A stretch of 64,000 nucleotides of DNA, from NCBI GenBank assembly GCA_963811605.1, contig CAWESA010000022.1, positions 155,884 to 219,883 on the forward strand, read 5' to 3'. The stretch is from CAVQLX01 sp963811605. GTDB taxonomy: Bacteria > Desulfobacterota > Binatia > DP-6. Shown one piece after another: positions 35,766 to 44,574 of the stretch. Both the position numbers and the translations under genes were made by a program. The notes below the pieces were generated by a model. The model was not told the origin of the DNA. It was given only the letters and a program-made list of their open reading frames with translations, and searched no databases. The stretch's first letter is position 1, and every line of letters begins with the position of its first letter.

Positions 35766-37369
35766 CCGAAGCTCCTCAGGCTCGCCGCCAGGCGGCGGTA
35801 GCCGTCGATCTCCGCCGCGGTGCGTGCGGCCTCCCAGCCGAGTCGCGCCGCCGCGATCGTGGCGGCCGCTTCGACCCCGGCGAGTCCCTGGTGTCGATCG
35901 AACGACAGCGAGCGGGTGCGGCGCTCGAGGAGGTCCTCGAGCGTCAGCGCCATCTCCTCGTCCAGCGCGTGCTCGACCTCGGCACGCAGAACGCCGGGCA
36001 GCCCGGGCACCACCTCGCCGGCGGACGGCTCGGCCGCGACGCGCGCCAGGATGCGCTCGCAGCCCGCCCCGTGGAGCCGGAACAAGCGGGATGCCTCGGT
36101 GGCGCTCAGCCGGGGCAGACGGGCGGCGAGGGCGTCGGCGTCGAGCCCCGTCGGCTCGCCGCCCGGCAGCGGGACGGCATCGGTGCGGGACGGCGAACGG
36201 GGACGGCCGAGCCGCTCGAGCACGAGATTGACCACGCGTTGCGCCATGCGGCGATACGTCGTCAGCTTGCCGCCCGCGATCGAGATGAGGCCCGTCTCGG
36301 GATCCGTGGCGATCTCGTCCCGGCGCGAGATCTCCGAGGGCGCCTTGCCCTCTTCGCGCAGCAGCGGACGCAGCCCGGCCCACGCCGCATGCACGTCGTC
36401 CAGCGTGAGCGGCGGTCCGGCGAAGGTCCGCCGGGCGGCGTCGAGCAGGTACTCGGCGTCCTCGGCGCTCACCCCCGGTTGCAGCATCGGCGTCTCGAAG
36501 AGCGTGTCGGTCGTGCCGATGTAGGTGACGCCGTCGCGCGGCACCGCGAACACCGAGCGACGATCGCGCGCCTGCATGACGACGGCATGGTGCAGCGGCA
36601 GGCGAGCATGATCCACCACGAGATGGATCCCCTTGGTGAGCTGCAAGCCGCGTGCGGCTCGGACGCCGGCCCGGCGCCAGATGTCCTCGACCCACGGACC
36701 GGCGGCGTTGACGACGATGCGAGCGCGGGCCTCGAGCATCGTGCCCCCGAGCGCGTCCCGGATGGTGACGACGCCGCGGTCGATGCCGGTCACCTCGGCG
36801 TGGTTGACGCACAGCGCGCCTGCCTGCGCCGCGCCGGCCACGGTGGCGAGAACGAGGCGCGCATCGTCGGTGAGGTACTCCACGAACGCCGCCGCGCCGT
36901 GCATGCCGTCGCCCGCGAGGCACGGCTCCTTGGCGAGCGCTTCGCCGCGATCCCACATGGCGTGCCGCTCGGAGACGTCCACCGTGGCGAGCTTGTCGAA
37001 CGCCCACAGGCCGGCGCCGAGCTTCATGTGCATGCCGCGTCCGTAGGTGGGCATCACCATGAGGAGCGGCACCGCCAGGTGCGGCGCGATGCGACGCAGG
37101 CGCGCGCGCTCGCTGGCGGCCTCGCGGACGAGCGCGACGTCGCCCTGCTGGAGATAGCGGACGCCGCCGTGGATGAGCTTGGAGCTGCGGCTCGAGGTGC
37201 CGGCGGCGAAGTCCACCGCCTCGACGAGCGCGACCGCGAGGCCGCGCAGCGCGGCGTCGCGTGCGATGCCGGCTCCCGTGATGCCGCCGCCCACGACGAG
37301 CAGGTCGAGCGTGGCGGCCGGCAGGGCGGCGAGGGCGGCGGTGCGCGCCGCCGGGGACAACGCCGCCAT
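35762..37369 (-). CDS. glpD: Glycerol-3-phosphate dehydrogenase, FAD-dependent
   Basis: 535-residue flavoenzyme oxidising glycerol-3-phosphate to dihydroxyacetone phosphate with quinone. The FAD motif LLVVGGGITGAGIARDAALRG, then SSRSSKLIHGGVRYLQQGD and VFAVPRDGVTYIGTTDT, are characteristic, and the C-terminal helical domain (~380-530) is complete. Its ATG overlaps nothing upstream; the stop overlaps the AGPS-like start by four bases. It heads the glpD-agps-methyltransferase-coaW run, and glycerol kinase (21856) would supply its substrate. Confidence 0.94.
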   Translation of the reverse strand: MAALSPAARTAALAALPAATLDLLVVGGGITGAGIARDAALRGLAVALVEAVDFAAGTSSRSSKLIHGGVRYLQQGDVALVREAASERARLRRIAPHLAVPLLMVMPTYGRGMHMKLGAGLWAFDKLATVDVSERHAMWDRGEALAKEPCLAGDGMHGAAAFVEYLTDDARLVLATVAGAAQAGALCVNHAEVTGIDRGVVTIRDALGGTMLEARARIVVNAAGPWVEDIWRRAGVRAARGLQLTKGIHLVVDHARLPLHHAVVMQARDRRSVFAVPRDGVTYIGTTDTLFETPMLQPGVSAEDAEYLLDAARRTFAGPPLTLDDVHAAWAGLRPLLREEGKAPSEISRRDEIATDPETGLISIAGGKLTTYRRMAQRVVNLVLERLGRPRSPSRTDAVPLPGGEPTGLDADALAARLPRLSATEASRLFRLHGAGCERILARVAAEPSAGEVVPGLPGVLRAEVEHALDEEMALTLEDLLERRTRSLSFDRHQGLAGVEAAATIAAARLGWEAARTAAEIDGYRRLAASLRSFG

Positions 37370-37383
37370 CGGGCTCTCGCGCG

Positions 37384-38023
37384 CTAGCGCGCGCCGGCGT
37401 CGAGCTCGTCGAGGGTAGCCTCCGCCTCGGCGATCTTGTCGGCCCGTCCTTCTTGCTTGGCGATCTCGAGGGCGCGCGAGGCGAGCTGGATGCCCTCGTC
37501 GCGCTGCCCGCGCTCGCCGCAGGACCTGGCCAGCGTGATGCGCGAGGTGACCGCGCTGTCGTCGCGCTTCACGACCTCGCGGAGCAAGCCGCTCGCCTTC
37601 CTTCTCGTTCCCGCCCAGGAGGGACGGCAGGCGCATGAGCAGGGTTCCCTTGGTGGCCATCGCGTCGACGTGGTCGGGGTCGAGCTCGAGGGTGCGATCG
37701 ACCTCGTTCATCAGGCGGCGGAGCGCGAACAGCGAGGTGAGCTTCTCGCCGTCGAGGCGCAGGATCTCGCCCAGGTTGCAGACGATCGCGAAGTGGGCCT
37801 GCGCGCTCTTGTCGTCGAGGGCGACGGCCTGCGTCGCCATGCTCTCGCCGCGCTCGAGGTGCAGCTTGCGCTGGTCGCGCGCGGTCGCCTCCGTGCCGAG
37901 CCTGCACTCGTGCATCGCCTGCGTCGTGAGCTCGCCCGCGGTCGGTGCCGCGAGGACGACTCCCGCCGGAGCCAGCATGGCGGCGGCGACCAGCACGAGG
38001 CATGTCCCGGGCAAGCTCAGCAT
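37384..38023 (-). pseudogene. Secreted TPR protein split by a single-base frameshift
   Basis: The first frame, from the ATG at 38023, encodes a signal peptide (CLVLVAAAMLAPAGVVLA) and TPR-like helices up to PSLLGGNEKEGERL. The reading then fails, and the following TPR sequence LLREVVKRDDSAVTSRITLAR to the stop at 37384 lies in the next frame. Removing one of the two A bases at 37586-37587 (T on this strand) restores ERLLREVVKRD and one protein of about 212 residues. Either the gene is recently inactivated or a sequencing error is present. It precedes glpD by 14 bases. Confidence 0.8.
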
Positions 38024-38095
38024 GGACCATGAACCATGCTGGACCGCTCCGGCGATGTCAACCGACACGCGTCCGCAACGTGGGATGTTCCACCG

Positions 38096-38785
38096 TCAAT
38101 CCGCGAGGTTATCGAGCCACTCGGTGATCGCGCGGACGATCTCGCCGCGCACCGACGCATCGTCGCGTCCGCTCCGTCTGGGAACGCGGAAGGAATGGTC
38201 GGCCTCCGCGATCTCGTGCCGGGTGGCGAGCGGCAGGTTCGCCAGGACGCCCCCGAGGAGCCCGCGATCTGCCAGCGCGTCCCTGGTCCCCTGGACGAAG
38301 AGCATGGGGACCGCGATCCGGGACAGATGCGCGGCGCGCTCCGTGCCCGGCTTGCCGGCGGCGTGGAGGGGGAACCCCAGGAAGACGAGCCCGCGCACCT
38401 CTGCTCCGTCGGCCGCGACGTGTGAGGCGATCCGGCCGCCCATCGAGCGGCCGCCGATCGCTACCCACGGCGGCGCGAGGCGCGGCTCCCCGCGCACGGC
38501 CTCGATCACCGCGTTCCAGGCGCGCTCGAGGACCGGCCTGGCATCCGGGATGCGCCGGCCGGCCTCACGATACGGAAAGTTGAAGACGACGGTCGGCCAC
38601 CCCGCATCGCACAGCCCCTCCTGGATGGCGACCAGCGCCGGGTGCTTCCGGTCGGTTCCGGCGCCGTGCGCGAGGACGACGACCGGCGTGCGTCCGGGCC
38701 GATGCGTCACGGGGATCGCGGCGGCCGCGGACACCGCGCTCCGCTCGGACAGGGGCACGCGCATCTCGAATCCATCACGGGCCAC
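38096..38785 (-). CDS. Alpha/beta hydrolase, KANL3/Tex30-type
   Basis: 229-residue alpha/beta hydrolase. VVVLAHGAGTDRKHP forms the oxyanion region, GGRSMGGR is the nucleophile elbow (Ser), the acid is probably the Asp in FVQGTRDALAD, and the His in EADHSFRVP completes the triad. This small family has no known biochemical function in bacteria. Its start is 87 bases from coaE on the other strand. Nothing marks a substrate. Confidence 0.8.
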   Translation of the reverse strand: MARDGFEMRVPLSERSAVSAAAAIPVTHRPGRTPVVVLAHGAGTDRKHPALVAIQEGLCDAGWPTVVFNFPYREAGRRIPDARPVLERAWNAVIEAVRGEPRLAPPWVAIGGRSMGGRIASHVAADGAEVRGLVFLGFPLHAAGKPGTERAAHLSRIAVPMLFVQGTRDALADRGLLGGVLANLPLATRHEIAEADHSFRVPRRSGRDDASVRGEIVRAITEWLDNLAD

Positions 38786-38872
38786 GGCAGCGTCATGGCA
38801 CGGGGAATGACCGGGGGCCAGGCGGGTGCGTGATCTCGACTTCGCCGGGCGATTACGCTACCGACCGCGCGC

Positions 38873-39472
38873 ATGCCCCGTCAGGTCATCGGACTCACCG
38901 GAGGAATCGGCTCCGGCAAGAGCACCGTGGCCGCGATGCTCGCCGAGCTGGGCGCCGACGTCATCGACACCGACAAGGTCGGCCACGACGTCTACCGGCC
39001 GGGCAGCGACGGCTTCCGTCAGGTGACGGCGGCGTTCGGCGACGACGTCGTGGGGCCCGACGGCGCGATCGACCGCCGACGCCTCGCCGCCAAGGTCTTC
39101 GCCGACCCCGGCGCGTTGCAGCGCCTGAACCAGATCGTGCACCCGTTGATCGGGTTGGCGGTCCGCGACTGGCTGGTACGCGCCCAGGCCGAGCCGCGTA
39201 CGACGCCGATCGTGGTCGAGGCGCCCGTGCTGATGGAGGCGGGCTGGCAGTTCTTCGACGAGGTGTGGGTCGTCGTGGTCGAGCCCGAGACGGCGGTGGC
39301 CAGGGTGACGGCGTCGCGTGACATGACCGCCGACGAGGTGCGGCGGCGCCTGGCGGCGCAGATGTCGAACGAGCAGCGGATCCGGCTCGCCAGCCGCGTG
39401 CTCCGCAACGACGGCGACCTGGGTGCGCTCCGGACGGAGGTGGAGGCGGCGTGGCGAGCCATCGCGGGCTGA
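38873..39472 (+). CDS. coaE: Dephospho-CoA kinase
   Basis: 199-residue P-loop kinase that completes coenzyme A synthesis. Walker A is GLTGGIGSGKSTV, followed by DVIDTDKVGHDVYRPGS and EAPVLMEAGW (substrate-binding) with RRRLAAQMSNEQR as the lid region. Length and motifs match CoaE throughout. Its end overlaps the start of the PDZ gene by 22 bases. Confidence 0.95.
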   Translation: MPRQVIGLTGGIGSGKSTVAAMLAELGADVIDTDKVGHDVYRPGSDGFRQVTAAFGDDVVGPDGAIDRRRLAAKVFADPGALQRLNQIVHPLIGLAVRDWLVRAQAEPRTTPIVVEAPVLMEAGWQFFDEVWVVVVEPETAVARVTASRDMTADEVRRRLAAQMSNEQRIRLASRVLRNDGDLGALRTEVEAAWRAIAG

Positions 39473-40419
39473 TCGTCGTCGCCGCTCTGCTCGCGTCACG
39501 TGCCGCGCTCGGTGCGGACGCGTGCGACGAGGAGCGCGGCGTCACCGGCCTGGCCGTCGCCGTGCAGGCGGGCGCCGTGGCGGTCACCGACGTCGCACTC
39601 GAATCGGCCGCCGCGCGGGCGGGATTCCGCGCCGGCGACGTCGTCCTGCAGGCGAACGACGTGGTGCCGCGTACGTGCTCGCAGTGGACGCGCGCGGTCG
39701 GCGCCGCGCGCGACGGCGACAAGGCGCTGCTGGTCCTCGTCCGTCGCGGCGACGCGGAGATTCCCCTCGCATTCGGTGCGCTCACATGGCGGCCAGGCGG
39801 GATCGCCCGCGCTCCCGCGACGGGGCCCGGCGCGCCGCCGGTCGAGGGCCGGCCGGAAGCCCCCGCTCCGCCGCCGCCCGTCGCCACACCGGCACGCACG
39901 GCGCCTCCGCCGCCACCGCCGCCGCTCGCGGCCGATGCGGTGGTGTCGGTGGACGGGGTGGTGCGCGACCTCGCGGCGCTCGCCCCGCTCGACGATCCCC
40001 CCACCGATCTCTCGCAGTACCGCGACGCGGTCCTGCACGCGCGGCGCGAGATCGAGACCCTGGCGTCTCGCAACGCCGCGCCGGCCGACGTCGTCGGCGA
40101 CCTGCGGTCGGTTGCGCGCTACTACGAGGGGGCGGCGATCGCCTGGGGCGCGATCGAGGGCAATCGCGAGCAGGAGCGGCGCAGTCGCCGGCTGCCCGTC
40201 CCGGACAATCTCGCGGTGCCGTACTTCAGCGATTCGCCGGTGGCGTCGCTGCTCGACGAGTTCAGCTTCCTCGAGGGGACGATCGCCCGCCAGCCGCGAG
40301 GATTCAGCATCGCCGAGTCGTCGGGGATGTGGCGGCCGGTCTGGGCGCGGCTGCTGCTGTGGGAGCGCGGCGCCCAGGCCCTCGAGACGCTGCGGGAGCG
40401 GCTCGCAGCCGGCCACTGA
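39451..40419 (+). CDS. Periplasmic PDZ-domain protein
   Basis: 322 residues with a signal peptide (VASHRGLIVVAALLASRAALGA region, GTG start). Residues ~30-110 form a PDZ-like domain (VALESAAARAGFRAGDVVLQ, then DKALLVLVRRGDAEIPL). A long Pro-rich linker (~115-155) leads to an all-helical C-terminal domain (~180-320) that matches no known family. The GTG at 39451 is the only sensible start and overlaps coaE by 22 bases. A scaffolding or signalling role in the periplasm is plausible. Confidence 0.65.
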   Translation: MASHRGLIVVAALLASRAALGADACDEERGVTGLAVAVQAGAVAVTDVALESAAARAGFRAGDVVLQANDVVPRTCSQWTRAVGAARDGDKALLVLVRRGDAEIPLAFGALTWRPGGIARAPATGPGAPPVEGRPEAPAPPPPVATPARTAPPPPPPPLAADAVVSVDGVVRDLAALAPLDDPPTDLSQYRDAVLHARREIETLASRNAAPADVVGDLRSVARYYEGAAIAWGAIEGNREQERRSRRLPVPDNLAVPYFSDSPVASLLDEFSFLEGTIARQPRGFSIAESSGMWRPVWARLLLWERGAQALETLRERLAAGH

Positions 40420-40434
40420 CCGGACGCCTCGCGG

Positions 40435-40557
40435 TCAGGTTTTCTTGGCCGCCCGCTGGCGGCGCTTCTCCTTCGCCTGCTCGCGCCGACGTACCTTCAC
40501 GCGCTCATTCCGGCGCTTGCGGCGACGCCGCACCTCTCGCTGTCGTTCCGTAGCCAT
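40435..40557 (-). CDS. Very small, highly basic protein
   Basis: 40 residues, about half of them Arg and Lys (MATERQREVRRRRKRRNERV at the N-terminus, then KVRRREQAKEKRRQRAAKKT). It resembles the small ATERxREIxRRRKRR-type proteins of some uncultured and planctomycete-like bacteria and could be a nucleic-acid-binding or ribosome-associated peptide. It lies in the gap before the exporter gene. Coding status is supported by composition only. Confidence 0.5.
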   Translation of the reverse strand: MATERQREVRRRRKRRNERVKVRRREQAKEKRRQRAAKKT

Positions 40558-40649
40558 GGGCGCGCGGTCTACCTCGTCCACCCGGCGTGCGGCAAGTCGC
40601 ATCTGCAACGTTGACGCCCGCGCCCCGGCGGCCGTACGAAACACGTCTG

Positions 40650-42992
40650 ATGACCGGCGGAGCGCGGCGTGGCGTGGAGCTCTCACGTCGCTGGGGCGAG
40701 TTCGTGGTCCGCCACCCCCGGTCGCTGATCGCGGGGGTGCTGCTCGTGACGGCGATCTGCGCCATCGGGGCCACGCGGCTGCGACTGAGCATCCGCGAGC
40801 AGGATCAGCTGCCGCAGGGGCATCTCTACGTGCAGGTCTACAACCGCATCAACCAGCAGTTCGGCGGCGGAGCGGCGGTGGTGATCGGCGTCATCCCGCA
40901 CGCCGGCGACATCTTCACGCCGGCGACGCTGGCGAAGGTGGCGCGCATCACGACGAAGCTCGAGGCCATGCCCGAGCTGGCGCGCGGGAGCGTGTGGAGC
41001 CTCGCCGCCGGGCGCGTGAAGCGCATGGCGATCGTCGACGGCGAGCTCGACGTCAGCCCGCTGATGCCGGCGGTGCCGGCCGACGCCGACGGGCTCCGCC
41101 GTCTGCGCCAAGAGACCATGGCCGATCCCCGCTTCGTCGAGACCCTCGTTTCCGGCGACGGTCGGGCGACCGCCATCATCGCGGATTTTCCGACCGAGGC
41201 GCAGGGACCGCGGCTCCAGGAGGCGATCGAGGCGATCGTGGCGCCGGAGCGCGACGCGCAGACCGACATCGTCATCGCCGGCGGTCCCGTGATCGTCGCC
41301 GCGCTCGATCGGGCGGCAGCGCAGATGGCCGTGCTGTTTCCCATCGCCTTGCTGGTCATCGGCCTCGTCCACTACGAGGCGTTCCGCACCTGGCAGGCGA
41401 TGATCCTGCCCCTGGTGACCGCGCTGCTGAGCGTCGTCTGGGCGCTCGGCTTCATGGGGTGGCTCGGATTCCCCCTCGACACCTGGAGCGCGATCACCCC
41501 CGTCGCCATCCTCGCGGTGGCCGCGGGGCATGCCGTGCAGATCCTCAAGCGCTACTACGAGGAGTACGCGATCCTCGCGGACTCGCGTGCAGCCGTGGTG
41601 TCGTCCGTCGCCCACGTCGGACCGGTGATGGTCACCGCCGGGCTCATCGCCGCCGCCGGCTTCGCCTCGCTCGCCACGTTCGACGTGAACAGCATCCGCG
41701 TCTTCGGACTGCTCATGGCCGCCGGCATCCTGAGCGCCCTGGTGATCGAGATGACGTTCACACCCGCCGTGCGGGTCCTGCTGCCCGCACCGCGCCAGCG
41801 CGAGCAGCGGCGGGAGCGAGACGAGCGCTGGCTCGGCGCGGCCCTGCGCCGCATCGCCGACATGGTCGTCCGGCGGCCGGCGCTGGTGCTCGGCATCGCG
41901 GCGCTGATGCTCGCTCCGGCGCTCGTCGGCGCGCGTCGCGTCGCCGTCGACAACAGCCTGCGCGGGCTCTTCCCGGCGGGCGGCCAGCTGCGCCGGGACG
42001 ATGCCGTGATCAACTCGCGCTTCGCGGGATCGTCCACGCTGCGCCTGCTGGTCGAGGGCGATGCCGACGGGGCGCTCGAGGAACCCGAGGTGCTGCACGC
42101 GATCGACGACCTGCAGCGCTTCCTCGAGAGCTTCCCCGAGATCGGGCACACGGTCTCGATCGTGGACTATCTCAAGCAGATGGACCGCGTGATGCGCGAC
42201 GGCGGCAGCACGAACGGCTCGCTGCCCGCCACCCGCCGGCTGGTCGGCCAGTACCTCTTCCTCTATTCGCTGTCCGGACCGGACGACCTGAGCGGTCTGG
42301 TGGACGCGGCGTATCGCCAGGGGGCGATCCTGGCGTACAGCCGATCCGACGAGTCGGCGTTCGCCGAGCAGCTGTTCCGGCGCACGCGCGCGTTCGTCGA
42401 CCAGCGCTTCCGCGGTCTGCCGGTGCACGTCGGCGTGGCAGGAGGCTCGCTGGGTGCGCAGGTGGCGCTGAACGCGGTGGTCGTGCGCGAGAAGGTGCGC
42501 AACATCGCCCAGGTCGGCATCATCATCTTCGTCCTGTCCGCGCTCGCGCTGCGCTCGCTGGTGGGCGGCGCCTTCGTCCTCCTGCCCCTCGCGGTGGCGC
42601 TCGGCATCACGGTCGGGGTCATGGGATGGACGGGGATCTGGCTCAGCATGTCGACCTCGGCGGTGATGGCGATGGGCGTGAGCATCGGCGCCGATTTCGC
42701 GATCTACCTGGTCTTCCGGCTTCGCGAGGAGCTCGTGTGCGCCACGCTGGGCGACGGCGTCCGTCGCGCGCTGGTCACCTCGGGCACCGCCATCTTCTAC
42801 GTCTCCTCCGCCGTCACCCTGGGCTATCTCGTCCTGGTCTGCTCGGGCTTCAGGGGCTGGGTCCACCTCGGCGGGCTGACGGCCCTCATGATGGCGCTGG
42901 CGTCCCTGGCCGCGGTCACCGTGCTGCCGGCGCTGGTGATGGTGCTGCGACCACGCTTCGTGCTGCCCCAGCCGTCGCACCATCGAACGTGA
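40650..42992 (+). CDS. RND/MMPL-family exporter
   Basis: 780-residue transporter of the MMPL/HpnN-like RND group. Two repeats each have an N-terminal TM, a periplasmic domain and a block of five TM segments: VLFPIALLVIGLVHYEA to VLLPAP (~230-390), and VGIIIFVLSALALRS to LVMVLRPRF (~630-775). The SVAHVGPVMVTAGLIAAAGFASL and TSGTAIFYVSSAVTLGYL segments are the conserved SSD-like TM4 regions. Such proteins export lipids or hopanoids. The ATG at 40650 is preferred; a GTG at 40587 would extend it by 21 residues. The stop overlaps the lnt start (GTGA). Confidence 0.85.
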   Translation: MTGGARRGVELSRRWGEFVVRHPRSLIAGVLLVTAICAIGATRLRLSIREQDQLPQGHLYVQVYNRINQQFGGGAAVVIGVIPHAGDIFTPATLAKVARITTKLEAMPELARGSVWSLAAGRVKRMAIVDGELDVSPLMPAVPADADGLRRLRQETMADPRFVETLVSGDGRATAIIADFPTEAQGPRLQEAIEAIVAPERDAQTDIVIAGGPVIVAALDRAAAQMAVLFPIALLVIGLVHYEAFRTWQAMILPLVTALLSVVWALGFMGWLGFPLDTWSAITPVAILAVAAGHAVQILKRYYEEYAILADSRAAVVSSVAHVGPVMVTAGLIAAAGFASLATFDVNSIRVFGLLMAAGILSALVIEMTFTPAVRVLLPAPRQREQRRERDERWLGAALRRIADMVVRRPALVLGIAALMLAPALVGARRVAVDNSLRGLFPAGGQLRRDDAVINSRFAGSSTLRLLVEGDADGALEEPEVLHAIDDLQRFLESFPEIGHTVSIVDYLKQMDRVMRDGGSTNGSLPATRRLVGQYLFLYSLSGPDDLSGLVDAAYRQGAILAYSRSDESAFAEQLFRRTRAFVDQRFRGLPVHVGVAGGSLGAQVALNAVVVREKVRNIAQVGIIIFVLSALALRSLVGGAFVLLPLAVALGITVGVMGWTGIWLSMSTSAVMAMGVSIGADFAIYLVFRLREELVCATLGDGVRRALVTSGTAIFYVSSAVTLGYLVLVCSGFRGWVHLGGLTALMMALASLAAVTVLPALVMVLRPRFVLPQPSHHRT

Positions 42993-44545
42993 CGAAGCTC
43001 CTGCGCCTCGGCCTGCACGGGCTCGCTGCACTCGCGATCGCGGGCGCGGGAGGCCTCCTCTACGGGCTCGCGTTCCCGCCGTACGATCTCGCGCGCTTCG
43101 CGTGGGTGGCCCTCGTGCCCTTGCTGCTCGTGGTGCGCGGCCGCTGCGGTGCCGGCGCGTTCCTCGTCGGCACCGCCTACGGCGCCGCGTGCGCGGCGAT
43201 CGTCGGCGTCTGGTTCGTGCCGACGATCAGCCGGTTCTTGGACATGCCGCTGGCGCTCGCGTGGCTCCTCGGCGCGCTCTACATGGTGGTGTTCTGGGGC
43301 ACCGCCTTCGGGATCTTCGCCGCCGGCGCGAGCCGCCTGCTCGCGTCCGATCGGCCGGTGCGCGCCGTGCTCGCGACGGCGGCGCTCTGGGTCGCGACGG
43401 AATTCCTGCGCGGACGCGTCCTCGGCCATCCCTGGGGGCTGCTCGGCTACACGCAGCACGCCCACGTCGCCCTGCTCCAGGTCGCCGCCGTCACCGCCGT
43501 CTACGGCGTGTCCTTCGTCCTGGCGCTCGTGAACGCGGCGATCGCGGAGACGATCGCGCTCTGGTGGACGGGACGGCGGCCGCTCGAGGCGCTGCGACCG
43601 CTGTGCGCCGCGGCGGGGGTCACCGCGGCGGTCTGGATCGGCGGTGCCCGCGCCATGGGGCCGGATGCCCCCGGCGAGCAGCTGGTGGCGATCGTGCAGA
43701 CGAACGTGCCACCGGCGCGGCAGTGGACGCGCGCCTACACCGACCGCCAGATCACCGCGCACGTCAGCATGACCGACGGCGCCGTGCCCGCCCGCGGCGT
43801 GTCGCTCGTCGTGTGGCCGGAGAACTCGGTCCCACGCTACCTCGAGGCCGAACCGGGCCTCGCCGCCATCCTGGGGTCCGTGGCCCGCCGGCACGACGCC
43901 GATCTGCTCTTCGGCACGCCGCGCTACGAGGACGGGCGCAGCTTCAACAGCGTGCGGCTCCTCACCGCCGCGGGGCGCAACGGCGGGTACTACGACAAGC
44001 AGGAGCTCGTCCTCGTCGCCGAGGCGAATCCCTTGCACGCCGCCGAGGCGAGCGGGCCGGACGAGCAGCCGAGCCAGTTCACTCCCGGACCCGGCCCCGG
44101 CGTCCTGCGGAGCTTCGTCCCCCTCGGGGTCTCGGTCTGCCAGGAGATCATGTTCCCCGAGATCAGCGCGCGCGCCGTCGCCGCCGGTGCCGAGGTGCTG
44201 GTGAACGTGGCCAACGACGGCTGGCTCGATCCGGAGACCGGCATCGCGAGCCGGCAGCTCTTCGCCATGGGCGCGTTCCGCGCCGTCGAGACGCGGCGCT
44301 GGCTCGTCCGCGCCGCGACGACCGGCGTATCGGGTGTCTTCGATCCGTACGGGCGGGTCGTCGACAGCCTGCCGTCGGGAGCGGCCGACGTCCTGCTCAC
44401 CCGCGTGGCGGGGCGAACGGCCATGACCCCCTACGCCCGCATCGGCGACGCCTTCGCGCTCGGCTGCGCCGGCGTCGCCGCGGCCGCGCTCTGGCGGCGC
44501 CGGGGCCGGCGCGGTCCGGGGGGCGCGTTGGCGGGTCCCTCCTAG
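42989..44545 (+). CDS. lnt: Apolipoprotein N-acyltransferase, paralog 1
   Basis: 518 residues: an N-terminal block of about seven TM segments (~10-220) followed by the nitrilase-like domain. Catalytic residues are visible as Glu in VVWPENS, Lys in GGYYDKQELV and Cys in GVSVCQEIMFPE, with NVANDGWLD after it. The loop following the Lys (KQELVLVAEANP) differs from the canonical K(R/H)xLVPFGEY and from the second copy at 50278, so substrate or lipid use may differ. It overlaps the RND gene by four bases. Lnt acylates the N-terminal Cys of lipoproteins at the inner membrane. Confidence 0.88.
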   Translation: MTKLLRLGLHGLAALAIAGAGGLLYGLAFPPYDLARFAWVALVPLLLVVRGRCGAGAFLVGTAYGAACAAIVGVWFVPTISRFLDMPLALAWLLGALYMVVFWGTAFGIFAAGASRLLASDRPVRAVLATAALWVATEFLRGRVLGHPWGLLGYTQHAHVALLQVAAVTAVYGVSFVLALVNAAIAETIALWWTGRRPLEALRPLCAAAGVTAAVWIGGARAMGPDAPGEQLVAIVQTNVPPARQWTRAYTDRQITAHVSMTDGAVPARGVSLVVWPENSVPRYLEAEPGLAAILGSVARRHDADLLFGTPRYEDGRSFNSVRLLTAAGRNGGYYDKQELVLVAEANPLHAAEASGPDEQPSQFTPGPGPGVLRSFVPLGVSVCQEIMFPEISARAVAAGAEVLVNVANDGWLDPETGIASRQLFAMGAFRAVETRRWLVRAATTGVSGVFDPYGRVVDSLPSGAADVLLTRVAGRTAMTPYARIGDAFALGCAGVAAAALWRRRGRRGPGGALAGPS

Positions 44546-44574
44546 CAGGCTACTCTGCGCGGCCGAAGCTGGCC

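Noticed and set aside
39500..44545. A 1681-codon open frame
   Set aside because: Only the part from 42989 (lnt) is coding; the rest is the wrong frame of the PDZ and exporter genes.
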